Source of the DNA: Marinomonas atlantica
GTDB lineage: Bacteria; Pseudomonadota; Gammaproteobacteria; Pseudomonadales; Marinomonadaceae
Reading direction: 5' to 3'
DNA length: 64,000 nucleotides
Assembly (NCBI RefSeq): GCF_001639725.1
Contig: NZ_LTAW01000011.1
Coordinates: 1-64,000, forward strand
Within the stretch, counting starts at the first letter, position 1; each line of letters begins with the position of its first letter. Under the pieces are notes generated by a model that was not told the DNA's origin, made no database searches, and saw only the letters and a program-made list of their open reading frames with translations. Positions 9,529-17,608 of this stretch are shown here, piece after piece. Made by a program: the position numbers and the translations under genes.

Positions 9529-9939
9529 ATGGAATTTGTTGCACATCCGAAAGACTTACCCTTAGATATCCAAATTATCGAGGATCAGTCTTTTCCTACT
9601 GTTGGTACTGATCGGCTTGGCTTCGTAGGGATTACCTACTTGGCGCCATATGCCTTTCATGCAGGCACATCTGTGCGTATCACTTTACAAGAAATAGACC
9701 CTCACTTCTGTGTGGCAGGGCGTATTGTCTGGTGTGATAAAGAGCAGGACGAATATCGTATTGCTATTGAGTTCCCTAACAACGAAGATTGTTATAGTGT
9801 TCGCATGATTGAACAACTCTCGCAAATCGAACATTATCGCCGACAAGCTAAACATCAAGGCCGACGCTTAAACTATAACGAAGCCGCTGCTGAATGGATC
9901 CAACAATTCGCCGCTAGCTTCCCATCATTTACTCTTTAA
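9529..9939 (+). CDS. PilZ-domain protein
   Basis: 136 aa. The N-terminal 90 residues fit a compact PilZ beta-barrel (for example GFVGITYLAPYAFHAGTSVRI and AGRIVWCDKEQDEYRIAIEF), with a helical tail. The classical c-di-GMP-binding RxxxR motif is not evident, so it may be a degenerate PilZ or bind a partner protein. The sigma-28-type promoter just upstream suggests a role in flagellar motility. DUF501 follows after eight bases. Confidence 0.7.
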   Translation: MEFVAHPKDLPLDIQIIEDQSFPTVGTDRLGFVGITYLAPYAFHAGTSVRITLQEIDPHFCVAGRIVWCDKEQDEYRIAIEFPNNEDCYSVRMIEQLSQIEHYRRQAKHQGRRLNYNEAAAEWIQQFAASFPSFTL

Positions 9940-9947
9940 AGTACCCA

Positions 9948-10469
9948 ATGACAAATCCCCTATCTCAAGCTGACATCGACATCATCACTCAGCAGCTAGG
10001 CCGCACTCCAAGCGGTATTCGTAAAGTTGCTCACTATTCACCAAACGGCGTACCGCAAGTTCTTGAAATGGAAACTTGGGTATTTGATCAACCTTTCCCA
10101 ACTCTATTTTGGTTGTCTAGCAGCGCCATTGACAAAGCGCTTGCACGCATCGAAAGTCAAGGTGTTGTGAAAGAATTAGAGCAGCGCATTAGAGATGATG
10201 AAGAACTTCGCGTGGCATACCATAAATCACATGAAGATTATGTTAACCGTCGTTGGCAAGCGATGAGCGATGACCATAAGCGCATCATTGAAGAAAGAGG
10301 CTTTACCCATTTATTTGAAACACTGGGCATCGGTGGTATTAAAAACTGGGATCAGATTCGCTGCTTGCACATGCAATACGCACACCACCTAGCGGGTGAA
10401 AACATCATCGGAAAAATTCTTGATGAAGAATATTGTATTCGCGAAATAGCAGATACCGAAGGGAAATAA
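9948..10469 (+). CDS. DUF501 family protein
   Basis: 173 aa, soluble. The sequence LGRTPSGIRKVA ... VLEMETWVFDQPFPTLFWLSS matches the DUF501 pattern (a conserved LGR start and PFPTLFWL core). The function of the family is unknown. The gene is eight bases from the PilZ gene and probably in the same sigma-28-type transcript, although DUF501 itself is a widespread housekeeping family in gammaproteobacteria. Confidence 0.8.
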   Translation: MTNPLSQADIDIITQQLGRTPSGIRKVAHYSPNGVPQVLEMETWVFDQPFPTLFWLSSSAIDKALARIESQGVVKELEQRIRDDEELRVAYHKSHEDYVNRRWQAMSDDHKRIIEERGFTHLFETLGIGGIKNWDQIRCLHMQYAHHLAGENIIGKILDEEYCIREIADTEGK

Positions 10470-10483
10470 CCGCTTAACCCTTT

Positions 10484-10511
10484 CATAGGTCAGCAATCAA
10501 ACTGGCCTATG
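10484..10511. terminator. Stem-loop between convergent genes
   Basis: CATAGGTCAG / CTGGCCTATG stem (one G-U pair) with an eight-base loop; no strong T-run. Possible weak terminator between DUF501 and the small protein gene. Confidence 0.45.
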
Positions 10512-10526
10512 TAGGGCTATATTTGC

Positions 10527-10811
10527 TTAGCTTTGCAAAAAAGCTTTAAGCTCTTCTTCTGTCGATACTTTTGCTAAGCCTTCACGTATTCTGTTAAATG
10601 CATTTGCTGCAACGACTGGTCTTTGAGCATAAGTAGTTAATGCCCCACCAGTCCAACCTGCCATTTTTAAAATTTCTTTTTTAAAGTTGTTGCCTGCAAC
10701 ACCATGCCCTGCCATTGCCATCAAATCGTCTTCAATATCCAAGTAGCTCAAACGATCGCCACCAAATTTCATAAAATCATCTTGATGTACTTCTGCGTAT
10801 TGTTTAGCCAT
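10527..10811 (-). CDS. Small conserved hypothetical protein
   Basis: 94 aa soluble protein (MAKQYAEVHQDDFMKFGGDR...), mostly helical, with no domain I recognise. The ATG at 10811 follows GAGGG at nine bases; the upstream ATG at 10820 abuts that site and is unlikely. It is monocistronic, between convergent and divergent neighbours. Confidence 0.65.
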   Translation of the reverse strand: MAKQYAEVHQDDFMKFGGDRLSYLDIEDDLMAMAGHGVAGNNFKKEILKMAGWTGGALTTYAQRPVVAANAFNRIREGLAKVSTEEELKAFLQS

Positions 10812-10993
10812 CAATACCATCCCTCAAAAAACCAATCGTAAAGTTATAAACTAGCCAGCATTTGCACTAACTACAAGCAGGTAAGCGTTTAAAAACGTAA
10901 CACAGCGTATCCTTGAAGGCTTGCTAGCTTAATATCCTTAACATACTGTAATATGACCTATGGTTTCCATCATTTTTTATCAAAGGACTGAGC

Positions 10994-11761
10994 TTGGAGC
11001 TGTTTTCTGACTTTTCAATATGGGTTGTAGCTGGGCTTTTTGCTGCCGCTTTCATTGCAGGCCTTATAGACGCACTTGCTGGCGGTGGTGGATTAATCAC
11101 CGTGCCAGTCCTAATTGCAGCAGGTGCATCACCTGTTGAAGCCCTCGCTACAAACAAACTACAAGGCTGTGCTGGCACCTTATCTGCCTCGTATCATTTT
11201 GTACGCACCAAGCAAGTTTCGCTGTCGACTATGCGCATTCCAATCTTGATGACGGCTCTCGGCAGTTTCAGTGGCACTCTATTAGTTTCTTATATCGACA
11301 GTGGCATTCTGATCAAAATGATTCCTGCCATTCTAATAGGAGTAGCGATCTTTTTTTTCTTGCTTCCGACCCTTCAACCTCTAGTCGCGAAGCTTGTTCG
11401 CATCAATATGACTCAATTTGCCTTCGTTGCAGGTTTCACAATCGGTTTTTATGATGGTTTGATTGGGCCGGGGACAGGCGCTTTCTTTTCCACTGCCTTT
11501 ATCTGCTTAATGGGGTTTTCGATTATTTCAGCCACCGCCCATACTAAAATTTTAAATGCCACCAGCAACATTGCTTCACTCATCTTGTTTAGTTTTACTG
11601 GCAACGTCCTTTGGGGTATTGGAATTGTCATGGGGATTGGACAATGGTTTGGCGCTCAGATTGGCTCGCGCCTCGTCATCAGCCGAGGCCAACAGCTAAT
11701 CAGGCCACTGGTGATTGTAATGTGCATTGCTCTGTCTATAAAATTGCTAACATCAAGCTAA
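10994..11761 (+). CDS. TSUP (TauE/SafE) family permease
   Basis: 255 aa, about eight membrane segments. The glycine-rich repeat GLIDALAGGGGLITVPVL (about residues 23-40) and its second-half counterpart GFYDGLIGPGTGAFF (about 151-165) are hallmarks of the TauE/SafE anion exporter family. The substrate is probably a sulfur oxyanion or organosulfonate (family knowledge). The start is TTG at 10994 with AAGGA six to seven bases upstream. It overlaps the 3' end of the convergent LysR gene by nine bases. Confidence 0.88.
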   Translation: MELFSDFSIWVVAGLFAAAFIAGLIDALAGGGGLITVPVLIAAGASPVEALATNKLQGCAGTLSASYHFVRTKQVSLSTMRIPILMTALGSFSGTLLVSYIDSGILIKMIPAILIGVAIFFFLLPTLQPLVAKLVRINMTQFAFVAGFTIGFYDGLIGPGTGAFFSTAFICLMGFSIISATAHTKILNATSNIASLILFSFTGNVLWGIGIVMGIGQWFGAQIGSRLVISRGQQLIRPLVIVMCIALSIKLLTSS

Positions 11762-12673
11762 TGCTTCTTCTGGTGCATAGGATTGACATTCACTTATTAG
11801 CCAACTAAGTACTTGTTGAATCGGCTCTCGCTCGCGAAACTCATTTGGACAGGCAAACAAATACATATGACCGTTATCATAGATCTCATCAAATGGCTTT
11901 AATAATCGTCCTTCGCGAATATCATCCATAACCAGTGGCGTTCTTCCTAACGCAACCCCTTGTCCTGATAGTGCAGCTTGAACGGCAAGATCGCCTCGAT
12001 TAAAGCTCATCGAACGACTGGGCCTCACACCTTTAACATTCGCTTTAGCTAGCCAAGCCTCCCATTCCGCATAGGGACTGAAAAAGCGCCACTCTGAATC
12101 ATCATTAATCAGCGGTACCCTCACCAAGTCACTGGGCTCATGCAGCTGATTCTGCTCAGCAAAAGCAGGACTGCATACTGGGAACACCTTATCCATCAAT
12201 AAAGGCATAGTATAAGCACTGCCAGTATGTAAGTGACTATGAATAATCGCAGCATCAATACGATCACGGGTAAAATTTACTTCCCGATCATTCGCTTGGA
12301 TACGTAGTTGCAAACCAGGATATCGCTCCTGTAGCCGCCCTAAGCGTGGCATTAGCCAGCGTGTCGCTAACGATGGCATGACAGACAACGTTATAATATT
12401 AGAATCTCGCTCTTCACGTAATTCTTCGATAAGCCCATCTAGGTCAGAAAACATATGACGTAAATGCAGCGCTAATCTTGCTCCCATAGAAGTCAACTCA
12501 AGGCTGCGATGATAGCGCAAAAATAAGGCAAAACCTAAACGCTGCTCCAGCTGCCTTATCTGCTGACTTACAGCTCCTTGAGTTAAGAAAAGCTCATGAG
12601 CCGCTTTCGTAAAACTTAAGTGTTTAGCAGCAACGACGAAAGTATGTAGGAAAGGAAGAGATGCTTTGTTCAT
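11753..12673 (-). CDS. LysR-family transcriptional regulator, GcvA-like
   Basis: 306 aa. An N-terminal winged helix (FVVAAKHLSFTKAAHELFLTQGAVSQQIRQLE) is followed by a periplasmic-binding-like effector domain. The helix, SVMPSLATRWLMPRL and QAALSGQGVALGR recall the GcvA subfamily. A probable small RNA gene begins 85 bases upstream on the opposite strand, the arrangement seen for gcvA and gcvB, although no glycine cleavage genes are here. Target genes are not identifiable. Confidence 0.85.
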   Translation of the reverse strand: MNKASLPFLHTFVVAAKHLSFTKAAHELFLTQGAVSQQIRQLEQRLGFALFLRYHRSLELTSMGARLALHLRHMFSDLDGLIEELREERDSNIITLSVMPSLATRWLMPRLGRLQERYPGLQLRIQANDREVNFTRDRIDAAIIHSHLHTGSAYTMPLLMDKVFPVCSPAFAEQNQLHEPSDLVRVPLINDDSEWRFFSPYAEWEAWLAKANVKGVRPSRSMSFNRGDLAVQAALSGQGVALGRTPLVMDDIREGRLLKPFDEIYDNGHMYLFACPNEFREREPIQQVLSWLISECQSYAPEEALA

Positions 12674-12757
12674 GGGTCACTCTTGCATTAGTTTAATTAA
12701 TCCTAAAACGCAGTTTATATCGTTTGTCGCTCATTCATCAATCAGTACAATAAGCGC

Positions 12758-12916
12758 CATGTTTTGGTAGTACTGCTTCCATACACGGCGTTTTGAGCGA
12801 TCACAAATGCCTTCCTAATACGTGTCCCCACAGCCATGTATTAGCGTGATGTTGGTGAGCGCCACATCACTGCAACTGCTAGTTACATTTAATCGGACTT
12901 CGGTCCGATTTTTTTT
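12758..12916 (+). ncRNA. Candidate small RNA with own promoter and UUCG terminator
   Basis: A sigma-70-like promoter TTGTCG (12724-12729), 16 bases, TACAAT (12746-12751) predicts a start near 12758. The transcript holds a 10-bp hairpin (CTAATACGTG 12815-12824 with CATGTATTAG 12835-12844), a second hairpin (GTGATG 12846-12851 with CATCAC 12865-12870, inner TGGT/GCCA) and a terminator (AATCGGAC, TTCG loop, GTCCGATT, 12891-12910) ending in eight T. No ORF fits. The gene downstream is on the other strand, so this is not a leader. Family not recognised; the divergent GcvA-like gene suggests a GcvB analogue in position only. Confidence 0.7.
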
Positions 12917-12956
12917 GCTTCAAATAAACCAAGGCTACAATCTAGTTTTATAAGGC

Positions 12957-12984
12957 AAAAAAAACGGCGACCCGAAGGTCGCCG
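12957..12984 (-). terminator. Intrinsic terminator of gap
   Basis: Minus strand: stem CGGCGACC / GGTCGCCG with a TTCG tetraloop followed by eight T, just after the gap stop codon. Confidence 0.92.
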
Positions 12985-13017
12985 AACTAACACACATGCT
13001 TAAATGTGTCCGGTCAG

Positions 13018-14388
13018 TTACGCTGCTGCAGTCTCTACAGCATTGCTATCAGCCAAAGCCATTTGCGCTAATTTTTCCATTAGTCGCACTACTTGACAGC
13101 TGTAGCCGTATTCGTTGTCGTACCAAACATACAATGTCGCTTGGTTACCACGTACTTTTGTAGATAAAGAGTCCAAAATACCTGCCTGCTCACTGCCAAT
13201 GAAGTCAGAGCTAACAGCATCCGCTTCAGAACTGAAACCAATTTGACCAGTCAAGGCTGCACTTGCAGAGGCTTTCTGAAGCAACGCATTGATTTCTTCA
13301 ACGGTTGTTTGTGCTTTTAGATTCAGGCTAAGAACTGCAATCGATACATTGATTACAGGAACACGAATGGCACTACCGCTTAGCTTGCCTTCTAGAGAAG
13401 GAATCGCTTTAGAAACTGCTTTCGCAGCACCTGTTTCAGTCATAACCATGTTTGTTGCTGCAGCACGGCCACGACGATCACCTTTATGAACGTTATCAAT
13501 TAGGTTTTGGTCGTTCGTGTAAGCGTGAACTGTTTCAACGTGACCAGATTCAATACCGTACTTCTCTTCTAGTACAGACAGGATCGGTGTGATCGCATTG
13601 GTCGTACAAGACGCAGCAGAAAGAATTTGATCACTTGAATTGATGTCAGAATCGTTAACACCGTATACGATGTTCTTCATTTGTTTGCCAGGAGCCGTCA
13701 ATACAACACGATCGATACCTGGACGATTTAGATGAACACTTAATCCATCATGATCACGCCAGCGACCAGTGTTATCAACTAATAGGGCGTTGTTGATGCC
13801 ATGTTTAGTGTAATCAATTTCACTTGGATCAGAGGAATAAATAATTTTAACTGGCTGGCCATTAATAATCAGTTGCTCGTTCTCAGCATCTGCTTTAACG
13901 ACACCTTCGTAAGTACCGTGAACAGAGTCAAACTTCAAAAGGCTGGCACGTTTAGCCAAATCTTTGTCGCCCGCCTTACGAACAACGATAGCCGCTAGGT
14001 GCATACCTGGTGTTGTGTGGCCTAAAGTGCACATGCGGCGTGTAAGTAAACGACCGATTCGACCGAAGCCGTAAAGTACAACCGGTGTTGTAGCACCCGC
14101 TTCAGCAAATCCTGCAAGAGAAGCAAAATCGGCATCTGCTAGTGCTTCTTCAAGCTCAACAACTGCATTGGAAGTTTGCTTTTCGATCAACTGCTCTAAC
14201 ACTTGATACACACGTGCTAGGTCTACACCAGGATATTGGTCAAATAACGCCACTAAACTTGTGACAGAGTCAGACATTAATGTTTGCCCAGCTAACTGAA
14301 CTTTTACTGACTGCTCGCGACCTAACTTACCCAAAAGTGGAATCATTGATTCAACTTTGGCTACCGTTTCTAACCAAGTGTTTGCCAT
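13018..14388 (-). CDS. gap: Glyceraldehyde-3-phosphate dehydrogenase, long form
   Basis: 456 aa, about 120 residues longer than standard GAPDH. The extra N-terminus (residues 1-100) is helical and precedes the Rossmann start VVLYGFGRIGRLLTRR. The catalytic cysteine sits in ASCTTN (about residue 262), and the C-terminal YDNEYGYSCQVV segment is intact. Such N-terminally extended enzymes occur in several gammaproteobacteria and are often linked to gluconeogenesis (family knowledge, not shown here). Single gene with a UUCG terminator downstream. Confidence 0.92.
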   Translation of the reverse strand: MANTWLETVAKVESMIPLLGKLGREQSVKVQLAGQTLMSDSVTSLVALFDQYPGVDLARVYQVLEQLIEKQTSNAVVELEEALADADFASLAGFAEAGATTPVVLYGFGRIGRLLTRRMCTLGHTTPGMHLAAIVVRKAGDKDLAKRASLLKFDSVHGTYEGVVKADAENEQLIINGQPVKIIYSSDPSEIDYTKHGINNALLVDNTGRWRDHDGLSVHLNRPGIDRVVLTAPGKQMKNIVYGVNDSDINSSDQILSAASCTTNAITPILSVLEEKYGIESGHVETVHAYTNDQNLIDNVHKGDRRGRAAATNMVMTETGAAKAVSKAIPSLEGKLSGSAIRVPVINVSIAVLSLNLKAQTTVEEINALLQKASASAALTGQIGFSSEADAVSSDFIGSEQAGILDSLSTKVRGNQATLYVWYDNEYGYSCQVVRLMEKLAQMALADSNAVETAAA

Positions 14389-14650
14389 TTAACTGCCCCC
14401 GAGAAAACAAACGTTTCATAACTATTTGGGCGCAGTTTACCGATACCCTAACCTAAAAACAAATTGTAACCAGACTACAAAAAGCCAGTAAAATCACGGG
14501 TTACAGGCATTTTTTTATGAAAGCAACGTAACTAATTAAGCCTTGTCATAAAATAACAACATTTGCATTATTTGGTGTTTTTATATTGATGTTTTCTAAT
14601 AAATTTACGTAATTTCACTACTGAAAATGAGGGAAAATTTCTTAAATTTT

Positions 14651-14983
14651 TTATAAATATCGTTTTCTTTCGGCCAATACGCCTAAGAACACAAAGCAGA
14701 GAAGAATGACAGACGGTCTAAAAACAGGTGAAAGGTGCGTCAACAACCAATAAACAAGGGGCTGCCCCCACAACGTCAGCAAGCCATACCCAAAGGTACA
14801 CATCAACACAAATGCCGTAATACGGGCAAAGAACATCCAATTAGATACTGCACGTTTTAACGTTCGGTTTACGTGATCACCAAAGATCACCAACATCGTT
14901 GCCACCAATGCTAACGAGATATCATGTAAATGAGATGACAGCTTACGCGCAATATCCAAATTAAAGCTAAGTATTAAGTCCAT
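14651..14983 (-). CDS. DUF3392-type small membrane protein
   Basis: 110 aa with three predicted membrane segments. The pattern ISLALVATMLVIFGDHVNRTLKRAV ... GYGLLTLW ... VFLGVLAERKR resembles the DUF3392 family of proteobacterial inner-membrane proteins of unknown function. It starts five bases after the secreted protein gene, so the two probably form an operon. Confidence 0.75.
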   Translation of the reverse strand: MDLILSFNLDIARKLSSHLHDISLALVATMLVIFGDHVNRTLKRAVSNWMFFARITAFVLMCTFGYGLLTLWGQPLVYWLLTHLSPVFRPSVILLCFVFLGVLAERKRYL

Positions 14984-14988
14984 TTATA

Positions 14989-15588
14989 TCACTGATTTCG
15001 TTTAAGTAACGCTTCCACATCAATACGACCAGAAGCTGATTTTCGCTTCGGCACACGATCTACATAACTCACAGACACATCAAAGGTAGTATTGTGCAAT
15101 TCAATTTCTGTTCCATCGACTAACATCCAGCGGGCACGACCATAGCCATCACGAATGAAACCAATCGAAGGAGGGCCATATTTTCGCTCGAGTAAACTGC
15201 CTAATTTTGACCTAAGCTCAGCGTCTTCTACCACACCAGACATTGTTGCACGCTCGACATACTCATAACGATTATAGACCACGGTCAGCTCTTTAATGCC
15301 TAAGATCCCAGTTGTACCTAAACTATAACTGGCCATCCCTTCGCGATAGGATGGATACTGTTCAAGACCCATTTTAGATAAATGCGCCTCGAACTTTGCT
15401 TTAGACAAGTCATTAAACTCTACTCCAAACAGCTCCGCTCCTTTTGAATAACTTGGCGCTGCGGGCGTCACCTCTCCCACAACCTCAGTTGAATCAGTTT
15501 GTACAAGGTCTTCTGCAACGCTTGTAAAAGAAACCAGCATAAAAACAGTGGTGCAGAACCCTTTTAGGGCCAAAGTATTTAAGTACAT
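14989..15588 (-). CDS. Exported hypothetical protein
   Basis: 199 aa with a signal peptide (about residues 1-25, hydrophobic core CTTVFMLVSFTSVAEA-like, cleavage near SVAED). The mature part (YSKGAELFGVEFNDLSKAKFEAHLSKMGL, LLERKYGPPS) resembles small periplasmic proteins that measure conformational or ligand states, but I recognise no family. First gene of a two-gene unit with the DUF3392 protein. Confidence 0.7.
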   Translation of the reverse strand: MYLNTLALKGFCTTVFMLVSFTSVAEDLVQTDSTEVVGEVTPAAPSYSKGAELFGVEFNDLSKAKFEAHLSKMGLEQYPSYREGMASYSLGTTGILGIKELTVVYNRYEYVERATMSGVVEDAELRSKLGSLLERKYGPPSIGFIRDGYGRARWMLVDGTEIELHNTTFDVSVSYVDRVPKRKSASGRIDVEALLKRNQ

Positions 15589-15713
15589 GAAAATCTCGAA
15601 ATGTTCGTAATGTTAACCACTAAGTCAGGAAGCGATTTTAGCACTTCTCTGTTAAACTAAAGCTTAATTCTCCCACTCAGTTATGCAAATCCAATTTTTT
15701 CTTGAGGTAGCCC

Positions 15714-16322
15714 ATGGCGCTCGTAATCGGCATCACCGGTATATCAGGCAGCGGTAAAAGCCGCCTATGCTCACTGCTAGCAGAAGGCCTTAGTAATAAG
15801 TTGACCGTCATTTGTCAGGATAGTTTCTACAAAGGCTGCGGCAACATTGATCCAGATGTTTATAACTTCGATGATTTAAACTCGCTAGACTTAGAGAGCA
15901 TCACACTCGCTATACACAATTGTAAAAATCAGCAACAACCCAATGAAATTCCCGTTTACGATCATTCACAACACAAGCGTGTCGGCTATCGCAATTTGGC
16001 CCCTTCCAAAGTCGTTCTGGTAGAAGGGCACATGATGTTTCAAGACCCAGCCATCCGCGACGCGGTAGATTACCTGTTATTTGTGGATACCGATATGGAT
16101 ATTGCAATCGTGCGTCGTTTAAAACGCGACATCACAGAACGCGCCCGTGATGTTAATGAAGTGACTAGCCGTTATATGCGACACGTTCGTCAAGCCTCAC
16201 TCAAAACCATCGAGATCCGCAATAAAGCAGATTTCATCATCCCTAATAATAATAGCTTTACCAATGCAGCCAATCTGCTACGTCAATATATTGAGAGTTT
16301 ACTCATAGAAAAAGGAGCCTAA
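15714..16322 (+). CDS. Uridine-kinase-like P-loop NTPase
   Basis: 202 aa. Walker A is GISGSGKS (residues 9-16); QDSFYKG and NFDDLNSLD match the uridine/cytidine kinase substrate region; RRLKRDITERARD is the lid with its arginines. It probably phosphorylates uridine and/or cytidine, though it is diverged from E. coli Udk and another small substrate is possible. The ATG at 15714 follows TTGAGG. A terminator overlaps the stop region. Confidence 0.8.
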   Translation: MALVIGITGISGSGKSRLCSLLAEGLSNKLTVICQDSFYKGCGNIDPDVYNFDDLNSLDLESITLAIHNCKNQQQPNEIPVYDHSQHKRVGYRNLAPSKVVLVEGHMMFQDPAIRDAVDYLLFVDTDMDIAIVRRLKRDITERARDVNEVTSRYMRHVRQASLKTIEIRNKADFIIPNNNSFTNAANLLRQYIESLLIEKGA

Positions 16323-16335
16323 TGGCTCCTTTTTT
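16307..16335. terminator. Bidirectional intrinsic terminator
   Basis: Stem AAAGGAGCC / GGCTCCTTT with loop TAAT (which contains part of the kinase stop codon), T-run to the right and A-run to the left, shared by the kinase gene and convergent dnaJ. Confidence 0.9.
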
Positions 16336-16355
16336 GTCTCACCAAAGAAGTTAAC

Positions 16356-17492
16356 TTACTTTTTAATCTCTTCGAAAAATCGCTTCACCCCATTAAACCA
16401 GCTTTTTTGCTTAGGAGAGTGATCTGAATTCTCCCCCATGCTTTCAGCCAATTCTTGCAGCAGCTCTTTTTGTCGATCCGTTAGGTTCACTGGTGTCTCT
16501 ACCATAACCTTACAAATCAAATCTCCCACTGGACCACCACGCACAGGCTTAACGCCTTTATTGCGTAGACGGAATAGCTTGCCAGTCTGGCACTCTTCAG
16601 TCACTTTCAATCGCACACGACCATTTAAAGTCGGTACATCAATCTCGCCACCTAGAGCTGCTGTCGCAAAGCTAATCGGCACTTCACAGTATAAATTTGA
16701 ACCATCACGCTCAAAGATAGAGTGAGGCTTAACCGAGACTTGAACAAACAAGTCACCTGCTGGGCCACCGAAAGTCCCCGCTTCACCTTCACCCGTTAGG
16801 CGAATGCGATCCCCCGTATCAACCCCTGCAGGGATCTTAACGTTAAGCGTTTTGTACTCTTGTTTACGACCTTGGCCATGACAAGAGTTACAAGGATCAG
16901 AAATAACCTGCCCTTGACCATGACACTGAGGACAGGTCTGCTGAACTGAGAAGAAGCCTTGTGACATACGTACTTGTCCAGCACCATTACAGGTTGGACA
17001 CGTTGTCGGCTTGGTACCCGGTTTAGCACCAGAACCTTCACATTTCTCACAATCAACCGCAGTAGGAATGCGAATTTTTTCTTCACAACCCCAAACCGCC
17101 TGCTCAAGGTCAAGTTCCAGCGTGTAGCGTAAATCGGAACCGCGACGTGTACGGCTTTGACCGCCACCACCTCCGCCACCAAAAATATCGCCAAATACAT
17201 CGCCAAAAATATCACTGAAACCGCCTGCACCAGCGCCACCACCAAAGCCGCCTTGACCACCTTGGCCATTGACACCTTCGTGACCAAAACGGTCATACGC
17301 AGCACGCTTGTCTTCTGAAGATAATACTTCGTAGGCTTCTGCCAACTCTTTAAATTTATCCAGTGCTTCCGCATTGTCCGGATTCTTATCTGGATGGTAC
17401 TTATTCGCCAATGAGCGGTAAGCTTTTTTAATATCTTTCTTATCCGCGTCTCGGCTTACACCAAGCACTTCATAATAGTCACGTTTACTCAT
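16356..17492 (-). CDS. dnaJ: Co-chaperone DnaJ
   Basis: 378 aa, full type I DnaJ: J domain with HPD (residues 33-35), a Gly/Phe-rich linker, four CxxCxGxG zinc repeats ([32 protein letters not shown], about residues 147-210) and C-terminal peptide-binding domains. It delivers unfolded substrates to DnaK and stimulates its ATPase. Last gene of the grpE-dnaK-dnaJ cluster. Confidence 0.98.
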   Translation of the reverse strand: MSKRDYYEVLGVSRDADKKDIKKAYRSLANKYHPDKNPDNAEALDKFKELAEAYEVLSSEDKRAAYDRFGHEGVNGQGGQGGFGGGAGAGGFSDIFGDVFGDIFGGGGGGGQSRTRRGSDLRYTLELDLEQAVWGCEEKIRIPTAVDCEKCEGSGAKPGTKPTTCPTCNGAGQVRMSQGFFSVQQTCPQCHGQGQVISDPCNSCHGQGRKQEYKTLNVKIPAGVDTGDRIRLTGEGEAGTFGGPAGDLFVQVSVKPHSIFERDGSNLYCEVPISFATAALGGEIDVPTLNGRVRLKVTEECQTGKLFRLRNKGVKPVRGGPVGDLICKVMVETPVNLTDRQKELLQELAESMGENSDHSPKQKSWFNGVKRFFEEIKK

Positions 17493-17539
17493 TGCAGGTG
17501 TTCCTGAATATGTAGTGTGAGTTTAAATCCCTAGATACA

Positions 17540-17585
17540 GCAAAACACGGTAGCGTCCCGTGTTTTGCATAAGTCCCATCGGGAC
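17540..17585 (-). promoter_or_regulatory. Two hairpins in the dnaK-dnaJ intergenic RNA
   Basis: An 11-bp perfect stem (GCAAAACACGG 17540-17550 with CCGTGTTTTGC 17558-17568) and a smaller GTCCC/GGGAC stem (17573-17585). No T-run follows, so they look like RNA-processing or stability elements that tune the dnaK:dnaJ ratio rather than terminators. Confidence 0.55.
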
Positions 17586-17608
17586 GACGACTTAACTAAG
17601 CACTAGGC

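Noticed and set aside
12758-12916. Naming the small RNA GcvB
   Set aside because: Only its position beside a GcvA-like gene matches; I see no GU-rich seed region and the hairpins differ.
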